This document shows, in pieces, positions 17,578-26,546 of a stretch of DNA of 64,000 bases. The stretch comes from Cedecea colo (GTDB lineage Bacteria > Pseudomonadota > Gammaproteobacteria > Enterobacterales > Enterobacteriaceae). Below the pieces are notes generated by a model, which did no database searches, had not been told where the DNA came from, and saw only the letters and a list, made by a program, of their open reading frames with translations. Numbering within the stretch: the first letter of the stretch is position 1; each line of letters begins with the position of its first letter. A program made the position numbers and the translations under genes. The stretch lies in the NCBI RefSeq assembly GCF_011808225.1, contig NZ_SOYS01000001.1, positions 1 to 64,000 of the forward strand. The letters are read 5' to 3'.

Positions 17578-18096
17578 ATGAGAAAATTAATCTTCCTTCT
17601 GTTTTCAGGAATACTGTTCACGGCACAAGCCGATGCTGCGCGTGGAAGGCAGCCCTGTTCAGGTTCAAAAGGCGGTATCGCGCACTGCACATCGGATGGA
17701 CGCTTTGCAGGTCGCTGGGGAGACATGGCTGTACTGTGCCCGACGCGTTATTCAGCAGACAGACTCACCAGATTGCTGGAGCAGCATAAGATACCTGCCG
17801 CCATCAGCTTTACCTCCGGGGATAAAAAAGTCTACTCACATCGCGACGATGTCGTACACCTCATGACCTTCCAGAGCAGTAAAGGACTTGAATTTCCTTA
17901 CGTTGCCGTCATCAATGCGTCCTTTGTCCATAAGGCTGCAGGGGATGAGTCGGAAGCCATTCCGGCGCTTTATGTAGCGTTTACCCGTGCGACGCGTTCG
18001 TTACTGGTGACCTGCTACAAAGAAAACAGCATCAGTCGTCAGCTGACGAAATTTGCTGGCGTGGACCTGCAGGAGCGACAGGATGACTATGCATAA
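17578..18096 (+). pseudogene. Chimeric ORF: YdcA-like secretion leader fused to UvrD-type helicase C-terminal fragment
   Basis: Two unrelated pieces are joined in one open frame. Residues 1-43 are a signal peptide ([20 protein letters not shown]) plus a Cys-rich [12 protein letters not shown] segment resembling the small secreted protein YdcA, cut off before its own C-terminal part. From about residue 48 the sequence is the tail of a superfamily 1 helicase: [20 protein letters not shown], then [20 protein letters not shown] (motif V-like) and [16 protein letters not shown] (motif VI). The ATPase core with Walker A is absent, so helicase activity is not possible. The junction falls near 17,707-17,722. 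An alternative start two codons upstream (17,572) is possible. I regard it as a recombination scar held open by chance or by its overlap with tagA, whose ribosome site and start lie inside its last codons. Confidence 0.72.
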
Positions 18097-19462
18097 AACG
18101 TTAAAAACCGGTGGTGACCCACGCACGCTGCCGGATTATGCCGCCCTGCGCGATGAGCTAGGTAAGCTGACACATCCAGCTCGCCCGGATGTGAACTGGC
18201 GGTATGTCGAAAAACTCTGTCTCTCACTGTTTGAGCAGAACGGTGTGGAGCTACAGACAGCGGCCTGGTATACGCTGGCCCGTACGCAACTGGCCGGGGT
18301 GTTCGGGCTCAATGAAGGTCTGGCGATACTTGAGGTGCTGATAAGCCATCAGTGGGGAACTTTGTGGCCGCAGCCAGTCCATGCCCGCATGGAAATCCTC
18401 AGCATCCTGAGTCAGCGTTTGCAGCAACGGATGCGCTCGCTCCCGCTCAATTACAGCGACCTCAGCCAGTTGTATCGGGCGGAGCAACTGCTTGCTAGTC
18501 TGGGGGAGGTGCTGCAGCACCTGGAACTTAAGCATCTTAGCCAGTTCGATACGTTGCGTGCTCTGATGCACAACAGCGCTGTCCGGCTGGAAAACAGCGA
18601 TGATACAACCAGTACAATGGCGACTAATCAGCCAGGTATTGTGTTGCCTGCCACCGTGATGAATGATGCGGCAGCATCCACGAGGGGCCTTGCTGGTAGT
18701 CCGCCTGAAAATACGTCTGACAGTGCAGTGAAGTGGGTGTACGTTGCGCAGCCGGAACACCAGGCGAATGTAGAAGTACTGGCGGCAATGCCCACTCCGG
18801 TAAAAAAGTGGAAATCCTTCGTCGCCGGAATGTGTACCATGCTGGTGATAAGCACCGTCGCAGCGTGGAGCTGGCAGTATCTTCATCGGCCTGACCCATT
18901 ACAAATTCAGCTTGCAGCATCCCTGGCTCCTTTACCTGCAACTCTCACATCTGAACAGGTGAATATATTGCGTCAGCAGACTCCCCTACCGCAGGACTTT
19001 ATCGCACAGACACGGCAACAACTGACCCGTCTGGACAAATTCTCGCCAGGCTGGAGTATTGACTACAGTCGACAGCTTATAGAACAGGCTGAGGCGCTGT
19101 GGCCAGAGCAAGCAAAATCTCTGGCACAGCAGTGGCAGCAACAACTTAATGCCGCCGTATTGCCTACAGAACATCTGAATGGCTGGTATCAGGGAATGAC
19201 GAGGCTTCAGAAACTGAGTGACAGGCTGAACGGACTGGATGAGCAGAAAGGAAAATACATGACGGTCAGTGAGCTGAAATCAGTGGTCTTTTCCACTATG
19301 CAGTCCTTTAATCAATCCATACCGGCTGAAGAGCAACTGCGGGTATTGTCAGAAATCCCTGCTGGAGTACCTTTACCCGTTGCTGCCAGGGCTCAACTGG
19401 AGATGCATCTGAAACAATTGGCAGCCCGCTATGCTGAAATAAAACAGAATGCATCAGAGTAA
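18083..19462 (+). CDS. tagA: TagA-like TssA-family protein (ImpA_N + VasL), membrane anchored
   Basis: TagA is a TssA-related protein that caps the extending sheath at the opposite cell envelope. The 459-residue product has an ImpA N-terminal domain ([60 protein letters not shown]). A single hydrophobic span follows at about residues 243-265 ([20 protein letters not shown]), then a Gln-rich helical VasL-type C-terminal region. ATG 18083 was chosen because AGGAGCGACAGG lies just upstream; the frame is open further but extends into the helicase fragment. It is the last gene of the cluster before the integrase remnant. Confidence 0.88.
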   Translation: MTMHKTLKTGGDPRTLPDYAALRDELGKLTHPARPDVNWRYVEKLCLSLFEQNGVELQTAAWYTLARTQLAGVFGLNEGLAILEVLISHQWGTLWPQPVHARMEILSILSQRLQQRMRSLPLNYSDLSQLYRAEQLLASLGEVLQHLELKHLSQFDTLRALMHNSAVRLENSDDTTSTMATNQPGIVLPATVMNDAAASTRGLAGSPPENTSDSAVKWVYVAQPEHQANVEVLAAMPTPVKKWKSFVAGMCTMLVISTVAAWSWQYLHRPDPLQIQLAASLAPLPATLTSEQVNILRQQTPLPQDFIAQTRQQLTRLDKFSPGWSIDYSRQLIEQAEALWPEQAKSLAQQWQQQLNAAVLPTEHLNGWYQGMTRLQKLSDRLNGLDEQKGKYMTVSELKSVVFSTMQSFNQSIPAEEQLRVLSEIPAGVPLPVAARAQLEMHLKQLAARYAEIKQNASE

Positions 19463-19549
19463 AAATGGTGCTAAAAATTATAAGTGATTCAGCCTGTTAC
19501 CGTAATAACCGTGCCAGGTGGACCGTCGGGGATTTAACCTTTCTGGAAA

Positions 19550-19840
19550 ATAACTATGCTTCAAAGGTGTCTGTAATTAAGAGTTTTTTGGCAAGCTGCT
19601 CGGCTGCCTGGATTTTTATCATTCGCCAACGTTTTTCTTGCTTCATCTCGTCTAGTGCGAGCTTCTGCAAGTGATATGTCGGGATAGATTCCAGATGATA
19701 ACTTTTTCTCTTTCCCGGCAAATCAATACTTCATGCGCAGTACTTTGAGCCGTTAGTGTTGGCCATAATGTATAACCCACCTCCGTCAGCAAGTTTATAG
19801 GCTTTGCAGCTTCTACCTGACGCGCATTCAAAGGCAGTTT
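19550..19840 (-). pseudogene. Degraded P4-type tyrosine integrase, N-terminal remnant
   Basis: Reading the - strand from about 19,838 in three frames recovers consecutive pieces of the arm-binding (DUF4102-like) domain of P4-family integrases. They are LNARQVEAAKP, then LADGGGLYIMANTNGSKYC, then FAGKEKKLSSGIYPDISLAE continuing ARTRRDEARKTLANDKNPG, and weakly TDTFEA. At least two frameshifts and an in-frame TGA (after MKY) separate the pieces. The catalytic domain is missing. The remnant points away from tRNA-Arg, whose 3' end is about 175 bp away. This is the usual layout of an island integrated at a tRNA gene and explains the otherwise geneless stretch after tagA. Confidence 0.85.
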
Positions 19841-20012
19841 GGGGGCCTCACTTTAGGTTGAACAAGATGAGCCCTCACCAGAAGCCCCAAACGATAGTTG
19901 GTTTACGTCTAATTGGGTTGCGTCGGTTGAGATCGTATAGCCAGCATTAAGTGCTTCTTTTTGATGATAAAGGGATTTTATTGAATTCGGTAGGCGTCAG
20001 GAGAGGTATATA
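19841..20012. other. Island boundary spacer between integrase remnant and argW
   Basis: With the integrase remnant, this is part of the roughly 550-bp stretch without an intact gene between tagA and argW. The 172 bases show no convincing gene or terminator. By position it should hold the attachment-site remnant. No second copy of the tRNA 3' end was noticed elsewhere in the window, so the far attachment site would lie to the left, outside it. Confidence 0.4.
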
Positions 20013-20087
20013 TGGCGTCCCCTGCAGGAATCGAACCTGCAACTAGCCCTTAGGAGGGGCTCGTTATATCCATTTAACTAAGGAGAC
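20013..20087 (-). tRNA. argW: tRNA-Arg (anticodon CCT)
   Basis: A 75-base cloverleaf on the - strand with CCA encoded. The 7-bp acceptor stem pairs GTCTCCT with AGGGGAC, and the anticodon stem AGCCC/GGGCT encloses the loop CTCCTAA with anticodon CCT (reads AGG). The T arm contains GGTTCGATTCC. Placement next to yfdC matches argW of E. coli, a well-known integration site for prophages and islands. The D and anticodon regions match E. coli argW; the acceptor stem differs slightly but stays paired. Confidence 0.97.
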
Positions 20088-20097
20088 AAGCGGGCGT

Positions 20098-20125
20098 AGT
20101 ATACCCGCTTTTCGCGTCACGTTAA
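20098..20125 (-). promoter_or_regulatory. Predicted argW promoter
   Basis: On the - strand a TATACT -10 box (20,098-20,103) lies 11 bp upstream of the mature tRNA 5' end. A weak -35 (TTAACG, 20,120-20,125) sits at 16-bp spacing. A GC-rich discriminator (ACGCCCGC) follows the -10 box, as expected for a stringently controlled tRNA promoter. Confidence 0.6.
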
Positions 20126-20167
20126 GGGGCTGGCAGGCTGTTTGCCTGAAACGTGACCAGACAGGCA

Positions 20168-21118
20168 TCACATTTTGTCTCTTTTTTCCGCTTTTCCATT
20201 CTCAACCTCTCTTCGGCCTTTCTCTTGCGCTTTTGTCTGAGCTTTTTTCTTGTTGCTCATATCGTTACGGATCTGAGCATGGCTTATCAAGGCGAAGATA
20301 AAGGTGCCGCCGCAGATATTACCTGCAAGCGTTGGCAGGGCGAAGGGCCAGAAGAAGTCGCTCCAGTGAAGCGTGCCGTTAAATACCAGATAGAGGACTT
20401 CGACGGATCCGACCACGATATGGGTTAAATCGCCAAGTCCAACCAGCCACGTCATCATGATAATCACCACGATTTTCGCCGCGCCCGCCGCCGGGAACAT
20501 CCAGACCATGGTGGCGATGATCCAGCCGGAGATAATCGCGTTGGCAAACATTTCCCCCGGCGTATTTTTCATTACCTCCATCCCGATTTTGACGAACGCA
20601 TCCCGCGTTTGCTCATCAAAAATAGGCATATATTCAAAAGCCCAGGCGGCAATGCCGGTACCAATCAGATTGCCGAGCAGCACCATTCCCCATAACCGTA
20701 TCAACAGCAGGAAGTTGCTGCCGGTGGGCTTTTGCATCACGGGCAAAACGGCGGTGACGGTGTTTTCGGTAAAGAGCTGCTGACGCGCCATGATCACGAT
20801 GACAAACCCGAAGGTATAACCGAGATTTTCCAGCAGGAAGCTGCCCGGCACGCCATCAAGATGGACATGAAACACGCCTTTTGCCAGCAGCGAAGCGCCC
20901 ATTGACAGCCCCGCGGCAATGGCTGACCACAGCAGCGCCATGGCGTCGCGTTCCAGCTCCTTTTCCCCGTCCTGACGAATATGCTCGTGGATAGCCATCG
21001 CTTTGGACGGCAGGTTTTCCTCATCGACATCAATGTCCTCGCCGCTTGCGTTTTCCTCGCTTTCCACTTCCGGTTCGTCGCTGAGTTGACCGGTTTTTTC
21101 TTCCTTTAATTTATCCAT
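20168..21118 (-). CDS. yfdC: YfdC inner-membrane protein, formate/nitrite transporter family
   Basis: Member of the FNT channel family; the transported substrate is not established. The 316-residue protein has an acidic N-terminal tail (EVESEENASGEDIDVDEENL), then about six spans including LLWSAIAAGLSMGASLLAKG, LENLGYTFGFVIVIMARQQL, FANAIISGWIIATMVWMFPA and FALPTLAGNICGGTFIFALI. A basic C-terminal tail follows (KKKAQTKAQEKGRREVENGK). Length and sequence match E. coli YfdC closely. It is transcribed towards argW and divergently from ccmA. Confidence 0.95.
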   Translation of the reverse strand: MDKLKEEKTGQLSDEPEVESEENASGEDIDVDEENLPSKAMAIHEHIRQDGEKELERDAMALLWSAIAAGLSMGASLLAKGVFHVHLDGVPGSFLLENLGYTFGFVIVIMARQQLFTENTVTAVLPVMQKPTGSNFLLLIRLWGMVLLGNLIGTGIAAWAFEYMPIFDEQTRDAFVKIGMEVMKNTPGEMFANAIISGWIIATMVWMFPAAGAAKIVVIIMMTWLVGLGDLTHIVVGSVEVLYLVFNGTLHWSDFFWPFALPTLAGNICGGTFIFALISHAQIRNDMSNKKKAQTKAQEKGRREVENGKAEKRDKM

Positions 21119-21284
21119 TTTTCGAAGTACTCCGCACTTTTGCCGTTCTGTTAAGCGTAGCGGTTTTTAGCTGCTTGTTCCGGCTTAGAGGATAATCCGC
21201 CCGAAGTTTGATCTGATATGGGTGTATTACCTCTTTTTGAGTACTCCCTGGCGTTGTGCCTGCCCTGGAGCGGCCTGGATGATG

Positions 21285-21293
21285 TGGTATTAT
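21285..21293 (+). promoter_or_regulatory. Possible extended -10 promoter for the ccm operon
   Basis: TGGTATTAT resembles an extended -10 (TGnTATAAT) 32 bp upstream of the ccmA ATG, in the only sizeable gap ahead of the operon. No good -35 is seen at 17 bp. No convincing FNR or NarP site was recognised in the 207-bp yfdC-ccmA gap. Confidence 0.35.
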
Positions 21294-21325
21294 TTCTGCC
21301 CCTAAGAAATGTAGTGATTTTTCCC

Positions 21326-21934
21326 ATGCTTAATGCCATCAAATTGACCTGCACCCGCGACGAGCGAACGCTATTTAGCGAACTGTCGTTTTCCGTGTCG
21401 GCAGGGGAGATGGTTCAGGTGGCAGGCCAGAACGGCGCGGGGAAAACTTCTTTATTACGTATTCTCGCCGGGCTTTCTCAGGCCGAAGAGGGCGACGTTC
21501 ACTGGCAGGGAAAAACGCTGCGGCGTAGCCGCGATATTTATCATCAGGATTTATTGTGGCTCGGGCATCAGCCCGGCATTAAAACCGTGCTCACCGCTTT
21601 TGAAAATCTCAGTTTCTTTCATGGGGATTGCGCCGCAGCGCAGCGCTGGCAGGCATTAGCCGGGGCCGGTTTAGTCGGGTTTGAAGATGTGCCGGTCAGT
21701 CAACTTTCCGCCGGGCAGCAGCGCCGTGTGGCGCTGGCGCGTTTATGGCTGAGTAAGGCAAAGCTCTGGATTCTGGATGAGCCTTTCACCGCGCTTGACG
21801 TCGTCGGTATAGAAAAGCTCACGCAGCAGATGATGCGGCATACCAGAGAGGGAGGAATGGTGATTCTCACCACGCATCAACCGCTCGCCCTTTCTTGCGT
21901 GCGGCAAATTGTTTTACAGGATGCGCAGTCATGA
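21326..21934 (+). CDS. ccmA: Heme exporter ATP-binding subunit CcmA
   Basis: ATPase of the CcmABCD complex, which releases holo-CcmE (heme chaperone) for cytochrome c assembly. The 202-residue ABC domain has Walker [10 protein letters not shown], signature [13 protein letters not shown] and Walker [16 protein letters not shown] 21326 ([20 protein letters not shown]) matches the E. coli N-terminus; the frame is open to 21,218 but that extension has no similarity. The 3' end overlaps ccmB by 4 bp (ATGA), and the chain of overlaps through ccmH shows a single operon. Confidence 0.97.
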   Translation: MLNAIKLTCTRDERTLFSELSFSVSAGEMVQVAGQNGAGKTSLLRILAGLSQAEEGDVHWQGKTLRRSRDIYHQDLLWLGHQPGIKTVLTAFENLSFFHGDCAAAQRWQALAGAGLVGFEDVPVSQLSAGQQRRVALARLWLSKAKLWILDEPFTALDVVGIEKLTQQMMRHTREGGMVILTTHQPLALSCVRQIVLQDAQS

Positions 21935-22590
21935 TGCGCAGAATTTTCTGGCAGGAGCTGCGCGTGGTTTTTCGCAAAGGCGCAGAGATTGCGAACCCGC
22001 TGTGGTTCTTCCTTATCGTTATTACTTTGTTTCCTCTGGGCATCGGCCCTGAACCACAGTTGCTGGCGCGCATCGCGCCGGGGGTCATCTGGGTTGCGGC
22101 GCTGCTCGCATCTTTGCTGGCGATGGACAGGCTGTTTCGGGACGACTTTCAGGACGGGTCGCTTGAACAGCTTATGTTGTTACCCGTGCCTTTGCCGATG
22201 GTGGTACTGGCGAAAGTAGCCGCTCACTGGGTGGTTACGGGATTGCCGTTACTGATCCTCTCGCCGCTGGCGGCTTTACTGCTTGGGCTGGATTTTTATA
22301 GCTGGCAGGTGATGGCGTTAACGCTGCTGCTGGGTACGCCAACGCTGAGTTTTCTTGGAGCGCCTGGCGTGGGTTTAACGGTGGGACTACGGCGCGGCGG
22401 CGTTCTGCTTAGCCTGCTGGTGCTGCCGCTGACCATTCCACTGCTGATTTTTGCCACGGCTGCGATGGACGCCGCATCGATGAATCTGCCGGTTGACGGC
22501 TATATGGCCATTCTCGGCGCGCTGCTTGCGGGGAGCGCAACGTTAAGCCCCTTTGCAACGGCGGCGGCACTGCGCGTCAGCGTGCAGTAA
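21931..22590 (+). CDS. ccmB: Heme exporter permease subunit CcmB
   Basis: Integral membrane partner of CcmA in the heme-chaperone release complex. The 219-residue, about six-span protein includes [40 protein letters not shown] and [20 protein letters not shown]. It matches E. coli CcmB in length and order. The ATG overlapping the ccmA stop was chosen over an earlier in-frame codon lying deep inside ccmA. Confidence 0.97.
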   Translation: MMRRIFWQELRVVFRKGAEIANPLWFFLIVITLFPLGIGPEPQLLARIAPGVIWVAALLASLLAMDRLFRDDFQDGSLEQLMLLPVPLPMVVLAKVAAHWVVTGLPLLILSPLAALLLGLDFYSWQVMALTLLLGTPTLSFLGAPGVGLTVGLRRGGVLLSLLVLPLTIPLLIFATAAMDAASMNLPVDGYMAILGALLAGSATLSPFATAAALRVSVQ

Positions 22591-22619
22591 CTTATTTCTA
22601 TTTTTATGAGCGATTAATC

Positions 22620-23357
22620 ATGTGGAAAGCGTTACATCAGCTTGCTAAACCAGAACGGCTGTATCAGCTGTGCGGGCGATTCGTGCCCTGGCTTGCCGTC
22701 GCGAGCGTGGTTTTGCTGACGGTCGGCTGCATCTGGGGGTTTGTCTATGCGCCAGCCGATTATCAGCAGGGGCAGAGTTACCGAATCATGTATCTGCATG
22801 TCCCGGCGGCCATCTGGTCGATGGGAATTTACGCGTCGATGGCGATTGCCGCCTTCATCGGTCTGGTGTGGCAGATGAAGATGTCCGATCTGGCCGTTGC
22901 CGCCATGGCGCCGGTTGGGGCGGTTTTCACCTTTATTGCCCTGATAACCGGTTCCGCCTGGGGTAAACCGATGTGGGGAACCTGGTGGATATGGGACGCC
23001 CGCCTGACCTCAGAACTCGTTTTGCTGTTCCTTTATATCGGTGTGATTGCGCTCTATAACGCTTTTGACGATCGTCGCCTGGCCGGGCGCGCTGCGGGTA
23101 TTCTGGTACTGGTGGGCGTAGTGAATTTGCCGATAATCCACTTCTCTGTGGAATGGTGGAATACGCTGCATCAGGGCTCAACCAATATGCAGCAAAGCAT
23201 TGATCCTTCCATGCGTACGCCGCTGCGCCTGGCCATCTTTGGTTTCCTGCTGCTGTTTATCACGCTGACGCTGATGCGTCTGCGCAATCTCATTTTACTT
23301 CAGGAACGTCGCCGCCCGTGGGTGCTGGCGCTGGTACAAAAAGGAAGCAAAACATGA
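22620..23357 (+). CDS. ccmC: Heme ABC transporter permease / heme-handling protein CcmC
   Basis: CcmC loads heme onto CcmE in the periplasm. The 245-residue six-span protein has the tryptophan-rich WWD motif (GTWWIWDARLTSELVLL) and conserved periplasmic histidines (MYLHVPAAIWS and the NLPIIHFSVEWWNTLHQGS loop) for heme ligation. A 29-bp gap after ccmB holds the ribosome site. The stop overlaps the ccmD start (ATGA). Confidence 0.97.
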   Translation: MWKALHQLAKPERLYQLCGRFVPWLAVASVVLLTVGCIWGFVYAPADYQQGQSYRIMYLHVPAAIWSMGIYASMAIAAFIGLVWQMKMSDLAVAAMAPVGAVFTFIALITGSAWGKPMWGTWWIWDARLTSELVLLFLYIGVIALYNAFDDRRLAGRAAGILVLVGVVNLPIIHFSVEWWNTLHQGSTNMQQSIDPSMRTPLRLAIFGFLLLFITLTLMRLRNLILLQERRRPWVLALVQKGSKT

Positions 23358-23563
23358 ACGGTGCGTTTACCAGTTGGGCTGAGTTTTTTGCGATGGGCGG
23401 CTATGCATTTTATGTCTGGCTGGCCGTCGCTTTTACGGTCATTCCGCTGCTGGCGTTGGTGATGCACACAAGGTTGCAGCGTCGTGAAATCCTCAATGGC
23501 GTGGAACGCCAGCAGGCGCGCGAGCGGCGTATTCGTGCGCAAAAGCAAACAGAGGCAATGTAA
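23354..23563 (+). CDS. ccmD: Heme exporter small subunit CcmD
   Basis: Small single-span protein of 69 residues that stabilises the CcmABC-CcmE interaction. Its N-terminal stretch WAEFFAMGGYAFYVWLAVAF leads into the span, followed by a basic cytoplasmic tail (RLQRREILNGVERQQARERR). The start at 23,354 overlaps the ccmC stop; ccmE starts directly after its stop codon. Confidence 0.95.
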   Translation: MNGAFTSWAEFFAMGGYAFYVWLAVAFTVIPLLALVMHTRLQRREILNGVERQQARERRIRAQKQTEAM

Positions 23564-24043
23564 GTGAATACTCGTCGTAAAAACCGTCTTTATCTGGCGG
23601 TGGCTGTACTGGTGGGGTTAGGTCTCACTATCACGCTGTTGCTCTATGCGCTACGCAGCAATATCGATCTCTTTTATACGCCGGGCGAAATTCTCTATGG
23701 CAAAGGCGAAAGCCAGCAGTTGCCCGAGGTCGGACAACGGTTGCGCGTGGGCGGCATGGTGATGCCGGGCAGCGTAAAGCGGGACAGGCAAACGCTTAAG
23801 GTAACCTTCAAACTTTACGATGTTAACGGCGTGGTGGATGTGACTTACGTTGGCATTCTGCCCGATCTGTTCCGTGAGGGGCAGGGCGTGGTGGCGCAGG
23901 GCGTGCTGGAGAAAGACAATCTCATCGCGGCAAAAGAAGTGCTGGCAAAACATGACGAAAATTACACGCCGCCGGAAGTAAAAGAGGCGATGAACAAAAA
24001 TCATCGGCGAGCGCCGCAGGCTTATAAGGACAGCGCGCCATGA
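23564..24043 (+). CDS. ccmE: Periplasmic heme chaperone CcmE
   Basis: CcmE binds heme covalently and hands it to CcmF/CcmH for attachment to apocytochrome c. The 159-residue protein has a membrane anchor ([20 protein letters not shown]), an OB-fold body and the heme-binding motif [12 protein letters not shown] with His130, the same number as in E. coli. GTG start at 23,564, immediately after the ccmD stop, as in E. coli. It overlaps ccmF by 4 bp. Confidence 0.97.
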   Translation: MNTRRKNRLYLAVAVLVGLGLTITLLLYALRSNIDLFYTPGEILYGKGESQQLPEVGQRLRVGGMVMPGSVKRDRQTLKVTFKLYDVNGVVDVTYVGILPDLFREGQGVVAQGVLEKDNLIAAKEVLAKHDENYTPPEVKEAMNKNHRRAPQAYKDSAP

Positions 24044-25992
24044 TGCCTGAAGCCGGTAGTTTTCTGCTTTGCCTGGCGCTGGGCTGGTCACTGTTGCTGG
24101 GCGTTTATCCGCTGTGGGGCGCGAAGCGTAACGATGCGCGCCTGATGGCCTCGGCGCGTCCGCTTTCCTGGGCGCTGTTCCTGACGGTTTTCGCCTCGTT
24201 TCTGCTGCTGGTTCACGCCTTCGTGATTAATGACTTCACCGTAGCGTATGTCGCCAGCAACTCCAATACCGAGCTGCCGGTCTGGTACCGCGTGGCGGCG
24301 ACGTGGGGCGCACATGAAGGCTCGCTGATGCTCTGGGTGTTGCTGATGAGCGGCTGGACGTTTGCGGTAGCGTTGCTCAGCGGTAACATGCCAAAGGATG
24401 CCCTCGCGCGCGTACTGGCCGTGATGGGGATGATTAACTTCGGATTTCTGCTGTTTATCATTTTCACCTCAAACCCGTTCACCCGCACGCTGCCGGATTT
24501 TCCCGTCGAAGGGCGTGACTTAAATCCGCTATTGCAGGATATCGGGCTTATTTTCCATCCGCCTTTGCTGTACATGGGCTACGTCGGTTTCTCCGTCGCT
24601 TTTGCTTTCTCGATTGCCGCGCTAATGGCGGGCAAGCTCGATACGACCTGGGCGCGCTGGACTCGTCCATGGACGCTCGCCGCCTGGTCATTTTTAACTA
24701 TCGGTATTGTACTGGGGTCCGGCTGGGCCTATTACGAGCTGGGCTGGGGCGGCTGGTGGTTCTGGGATCCGGTCGAGAACGCTTCGTTTATGCCGTGGCT
24801 GGCGGGCACCGCGCTGATTCATTCGCTTTCGGTTACGGAAAAGCGCGGCAGCTTTAAGGCCTGGACGGTGCTGCTGGCGATTACCGCATTTTCACTTTGT
24901 CTGCTGGGGACTTTCCTGGTGCGTTCCGGCGTGCTGGTTTCGGTGCATTCGTTCGCTTCCGACCCGGCGCGCGGCATGTTTATCCTCGCTTTTCTGGTGA
25001 TTGTTATCGGCGGTTCGTTACTGCTGTATGCGGTAAAGGGCAGCAAGGTGCGCTCGCGGGTGGGAAATAGTCTGTGGTCGCGCGAGTCGTTTTTACTCGG
25101 CAATAACGTGCTGCTGATTGCCGCCATGCTGGTGGTGCTGCTGGGAACGCTGCTGCCGCTGGTGCATAAACAGTTGGGGCTGGGCAGCATCTCCATTGGC
25201 GAGCCGTTCTTTAATACTATGTTTACCGCACTGATGGCGCCGTTTGCTCTGCTGCTCGGCATCGGGCCGCTGGTGCGCTGGCGTCGCGATGAGCCGCAGA
25301 AGCTGGCTAAGCGCCTGATCGTTGCCCTGGCTGGCACTGTAGTTCTCTCGCTGGCGCTGCCGTGGCTGATGCAGGATCGCATTGAGGCAATGACGGTGGT
25401 CGGTTTGCTGATGGCGGTCTGGGTCTTTGTGCTGGCGCTGATGGAAGTTTACGAGCGAGCGACTCACCGCCGTGGCCTGTTGCAGGGCTTGTGGAAACTG
25501 CCGCGCAGCCACTGGGGCATGGTGCTTGGTCACGCAGGGCTTGCGGTGACGGTGGTCGGCATCGCGTTTAGCCAGAATTACAGCATCGAACGCGACGTGC
25601 GTATGAAAGCCGGTGAAAGCATCGATATTCACCAGTACCATTTTGCGTTGCGCGACGTTCGGGATCTGACCGGGCCTAACTATCGCGGCGGCGTTGGGAT
25701 TATCGACGTGACGCGCAACGGCAAACCGGAAGCGACGCTTCGTGCAGAAAAACGCTTCTACAACAGCAGCCGATCGATGATGACCGAAGCGGCCATCGAC
25801 GGCGGCTTCACCCGCGATCTGTACGCTGCGCTGGGTGAGGAGCTGGATGACGGTAGCTGGGCGGTGCGGCTGTATTACAAGCCGTTCGTGCGCTGGATTT
25901 GGGCTGGCGGATTACTGATGACCTTGGGCGGCATTTTCTGCCTGTTCGACCCCCGCTACCGTTCGCGTAAAAAAATGCCGGAGGCCGCATGA
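24040..25992 (+). CDS. ccmF: Cytochrome c heme lyase subunit CcmF
   Basis: Large membrane subunit of the heme-ligation complex. The 650-residue protein has many spans, [18 protein letters not shown] near the N-terminus and the WWD domain [20 protein letters not shown]. Further conserved segments are [20 protein letters not shown] and [20 protein letters not shown]. The C-terminal periplasmic domain ends with a final span and a basic tail. It overlaps ccmE and ccmG by 4 bp each. Confidence 0.97.
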   Translation: MMPEAGSFLLCLALGWSLLLGVYPLWGAKRNDARLMASARPLSWALFLTVFASFLLLVHAFVINDFTVAYVASNSNTELPVWYRVAATWGAHEGSLMLWVLLMSGWTFAVALLSGNMPKDALARVLAVMGMINFGFLLFIIFTSNPFTRTLPDFPVEGRDLNPLLQDIGLIFHPPLLYMGYVGFSVAFAFSIAALMAGKLDTTWARWTRPWTLAAWSFLTIGIVLGSGWAYYELGWGGWWFWDPVENASFMPWLAGTALIHSLSVTEKRGSFKAWTVLLAITAFSLCLLGTFLVRSGVLVSVHSFASDPARGMFILAFLVIVIGGSLLLYAVKGSKVRSRVGNSLWSRESFLLGNNVLLIAAMLVVLLGTLLPLVHKQLGLGSISIGEPFFNTMFTALMAPFALLLGIGPLVRWRRDEPQKLAKRLIVALAGTVVLSLALPWLMQDRIEAMTVVGLLMAVWVFVLALMEVYERATHRRGLLQGLWKLPRSHWGMVLGHAGLAVTVVGIAFSQNYSIERDVRMKAGESIDIHQYHFALRDVRDLTGPNYRGGVGIIDVTRNGKPEATLRAEKRFYNSSRSMMTEAAIDGGFTRDLYAALGEELDDGSWAVRLYYKPFVRWIWAGGLLMTLGGIFCLFDPRYRSRKKMPEAA

Positions 25993-26546
25993 AGCGCAAA
26001 GTATTGTTTATTCCGCTGGCGTTGTTTTTGCTGCTGGCGGCGGCGCTGCTGTGGCAGCTTGCGCGTAATGCGCAGGGCGAAGATCCTACCGATCTTGAGT
26101 CGGCGTTGGTCGGCAAACCGGTGCCGGTGTTCCGCCTCGAATCCCTTGAAAACCCCGGTAAAACCTACGATCGGGCGGTGCTGACGGATGGCAAACCTGT
26201 TCTGCTCAACGTCTGGGCGACCTGGTGCCCAACCTGCCGCGCGGAACATCAGTTTCTGAACGGCCTGAAGGCGCAGGGGATTCGCATGATCGGCATGAAT
26301 TATAAAGACGATCGTCTGAAAGCGATTAACTGGCTGAACGAACTGGGCAACCCTTATGCGCTGAGTTTATTTGACGGCAACGGCATGCTGGGGCTGGATC
26401 TGGGCGTCTACGGCGCGCCCGAAACCTTCCTCATCGACGGCAAGGGGATCGTGCGCTATCGCCACGCGGGCGATCTTAACGATCGCGTCTGGCGGCAGGA
26501 AATTAAGCCGCTGTGGGATAAATACAATAAGGAGGCGGGCGCATGA
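25989..26546 (+). CDS. ccmG: Thiol:disulfide interchange protein CcmG (DsbE)
   Basis: Membrane-anchored periplasmic thioredoxin that reduces apocytochrome or CcmH cysteines before heme attachment. The 185-residue protein has an N-terminal anchor (VLFIPLALFLLLAAALLWQL) and active site WCPTC within NVWATWCPTCRAEHQFLNGL. The cis-proline region is YGAPETFLID. It overlaps ccmF and ccmH by 4 bp (ATGA). Confidence 0.97.
   Translation: MKRKVLFIPLALFLLLAAALLWQLARNAQGEDPTDLESALVGKPVPVFRLESLENPGKTYDRAVLTDGKPVLLNVWATWCPTCRAEHQFLNGLKAQGIRMIGMNYKDDRLKAINWLNELGNPYALSLFDGNGMLGLDLGVYGAPETFLIDGKGIVRYRHAGDLNDRVWRQEIKPLWDKYNKEAGA

Noticed and set aside
19465-19674. Short + strand ORF after tagA
   Set aside because: It lies largely antisense to the integrase remnant, has no ribosome site or similarity, and is best seen as chance.
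20153-20783. Open frames opposite yfdC and many long antisense ORFs opposite tssM, tssF, fadJ and purF
   Set aside because: They are shadows of GC-rich genes in the opposite strand; the sense frames have clear family matches.
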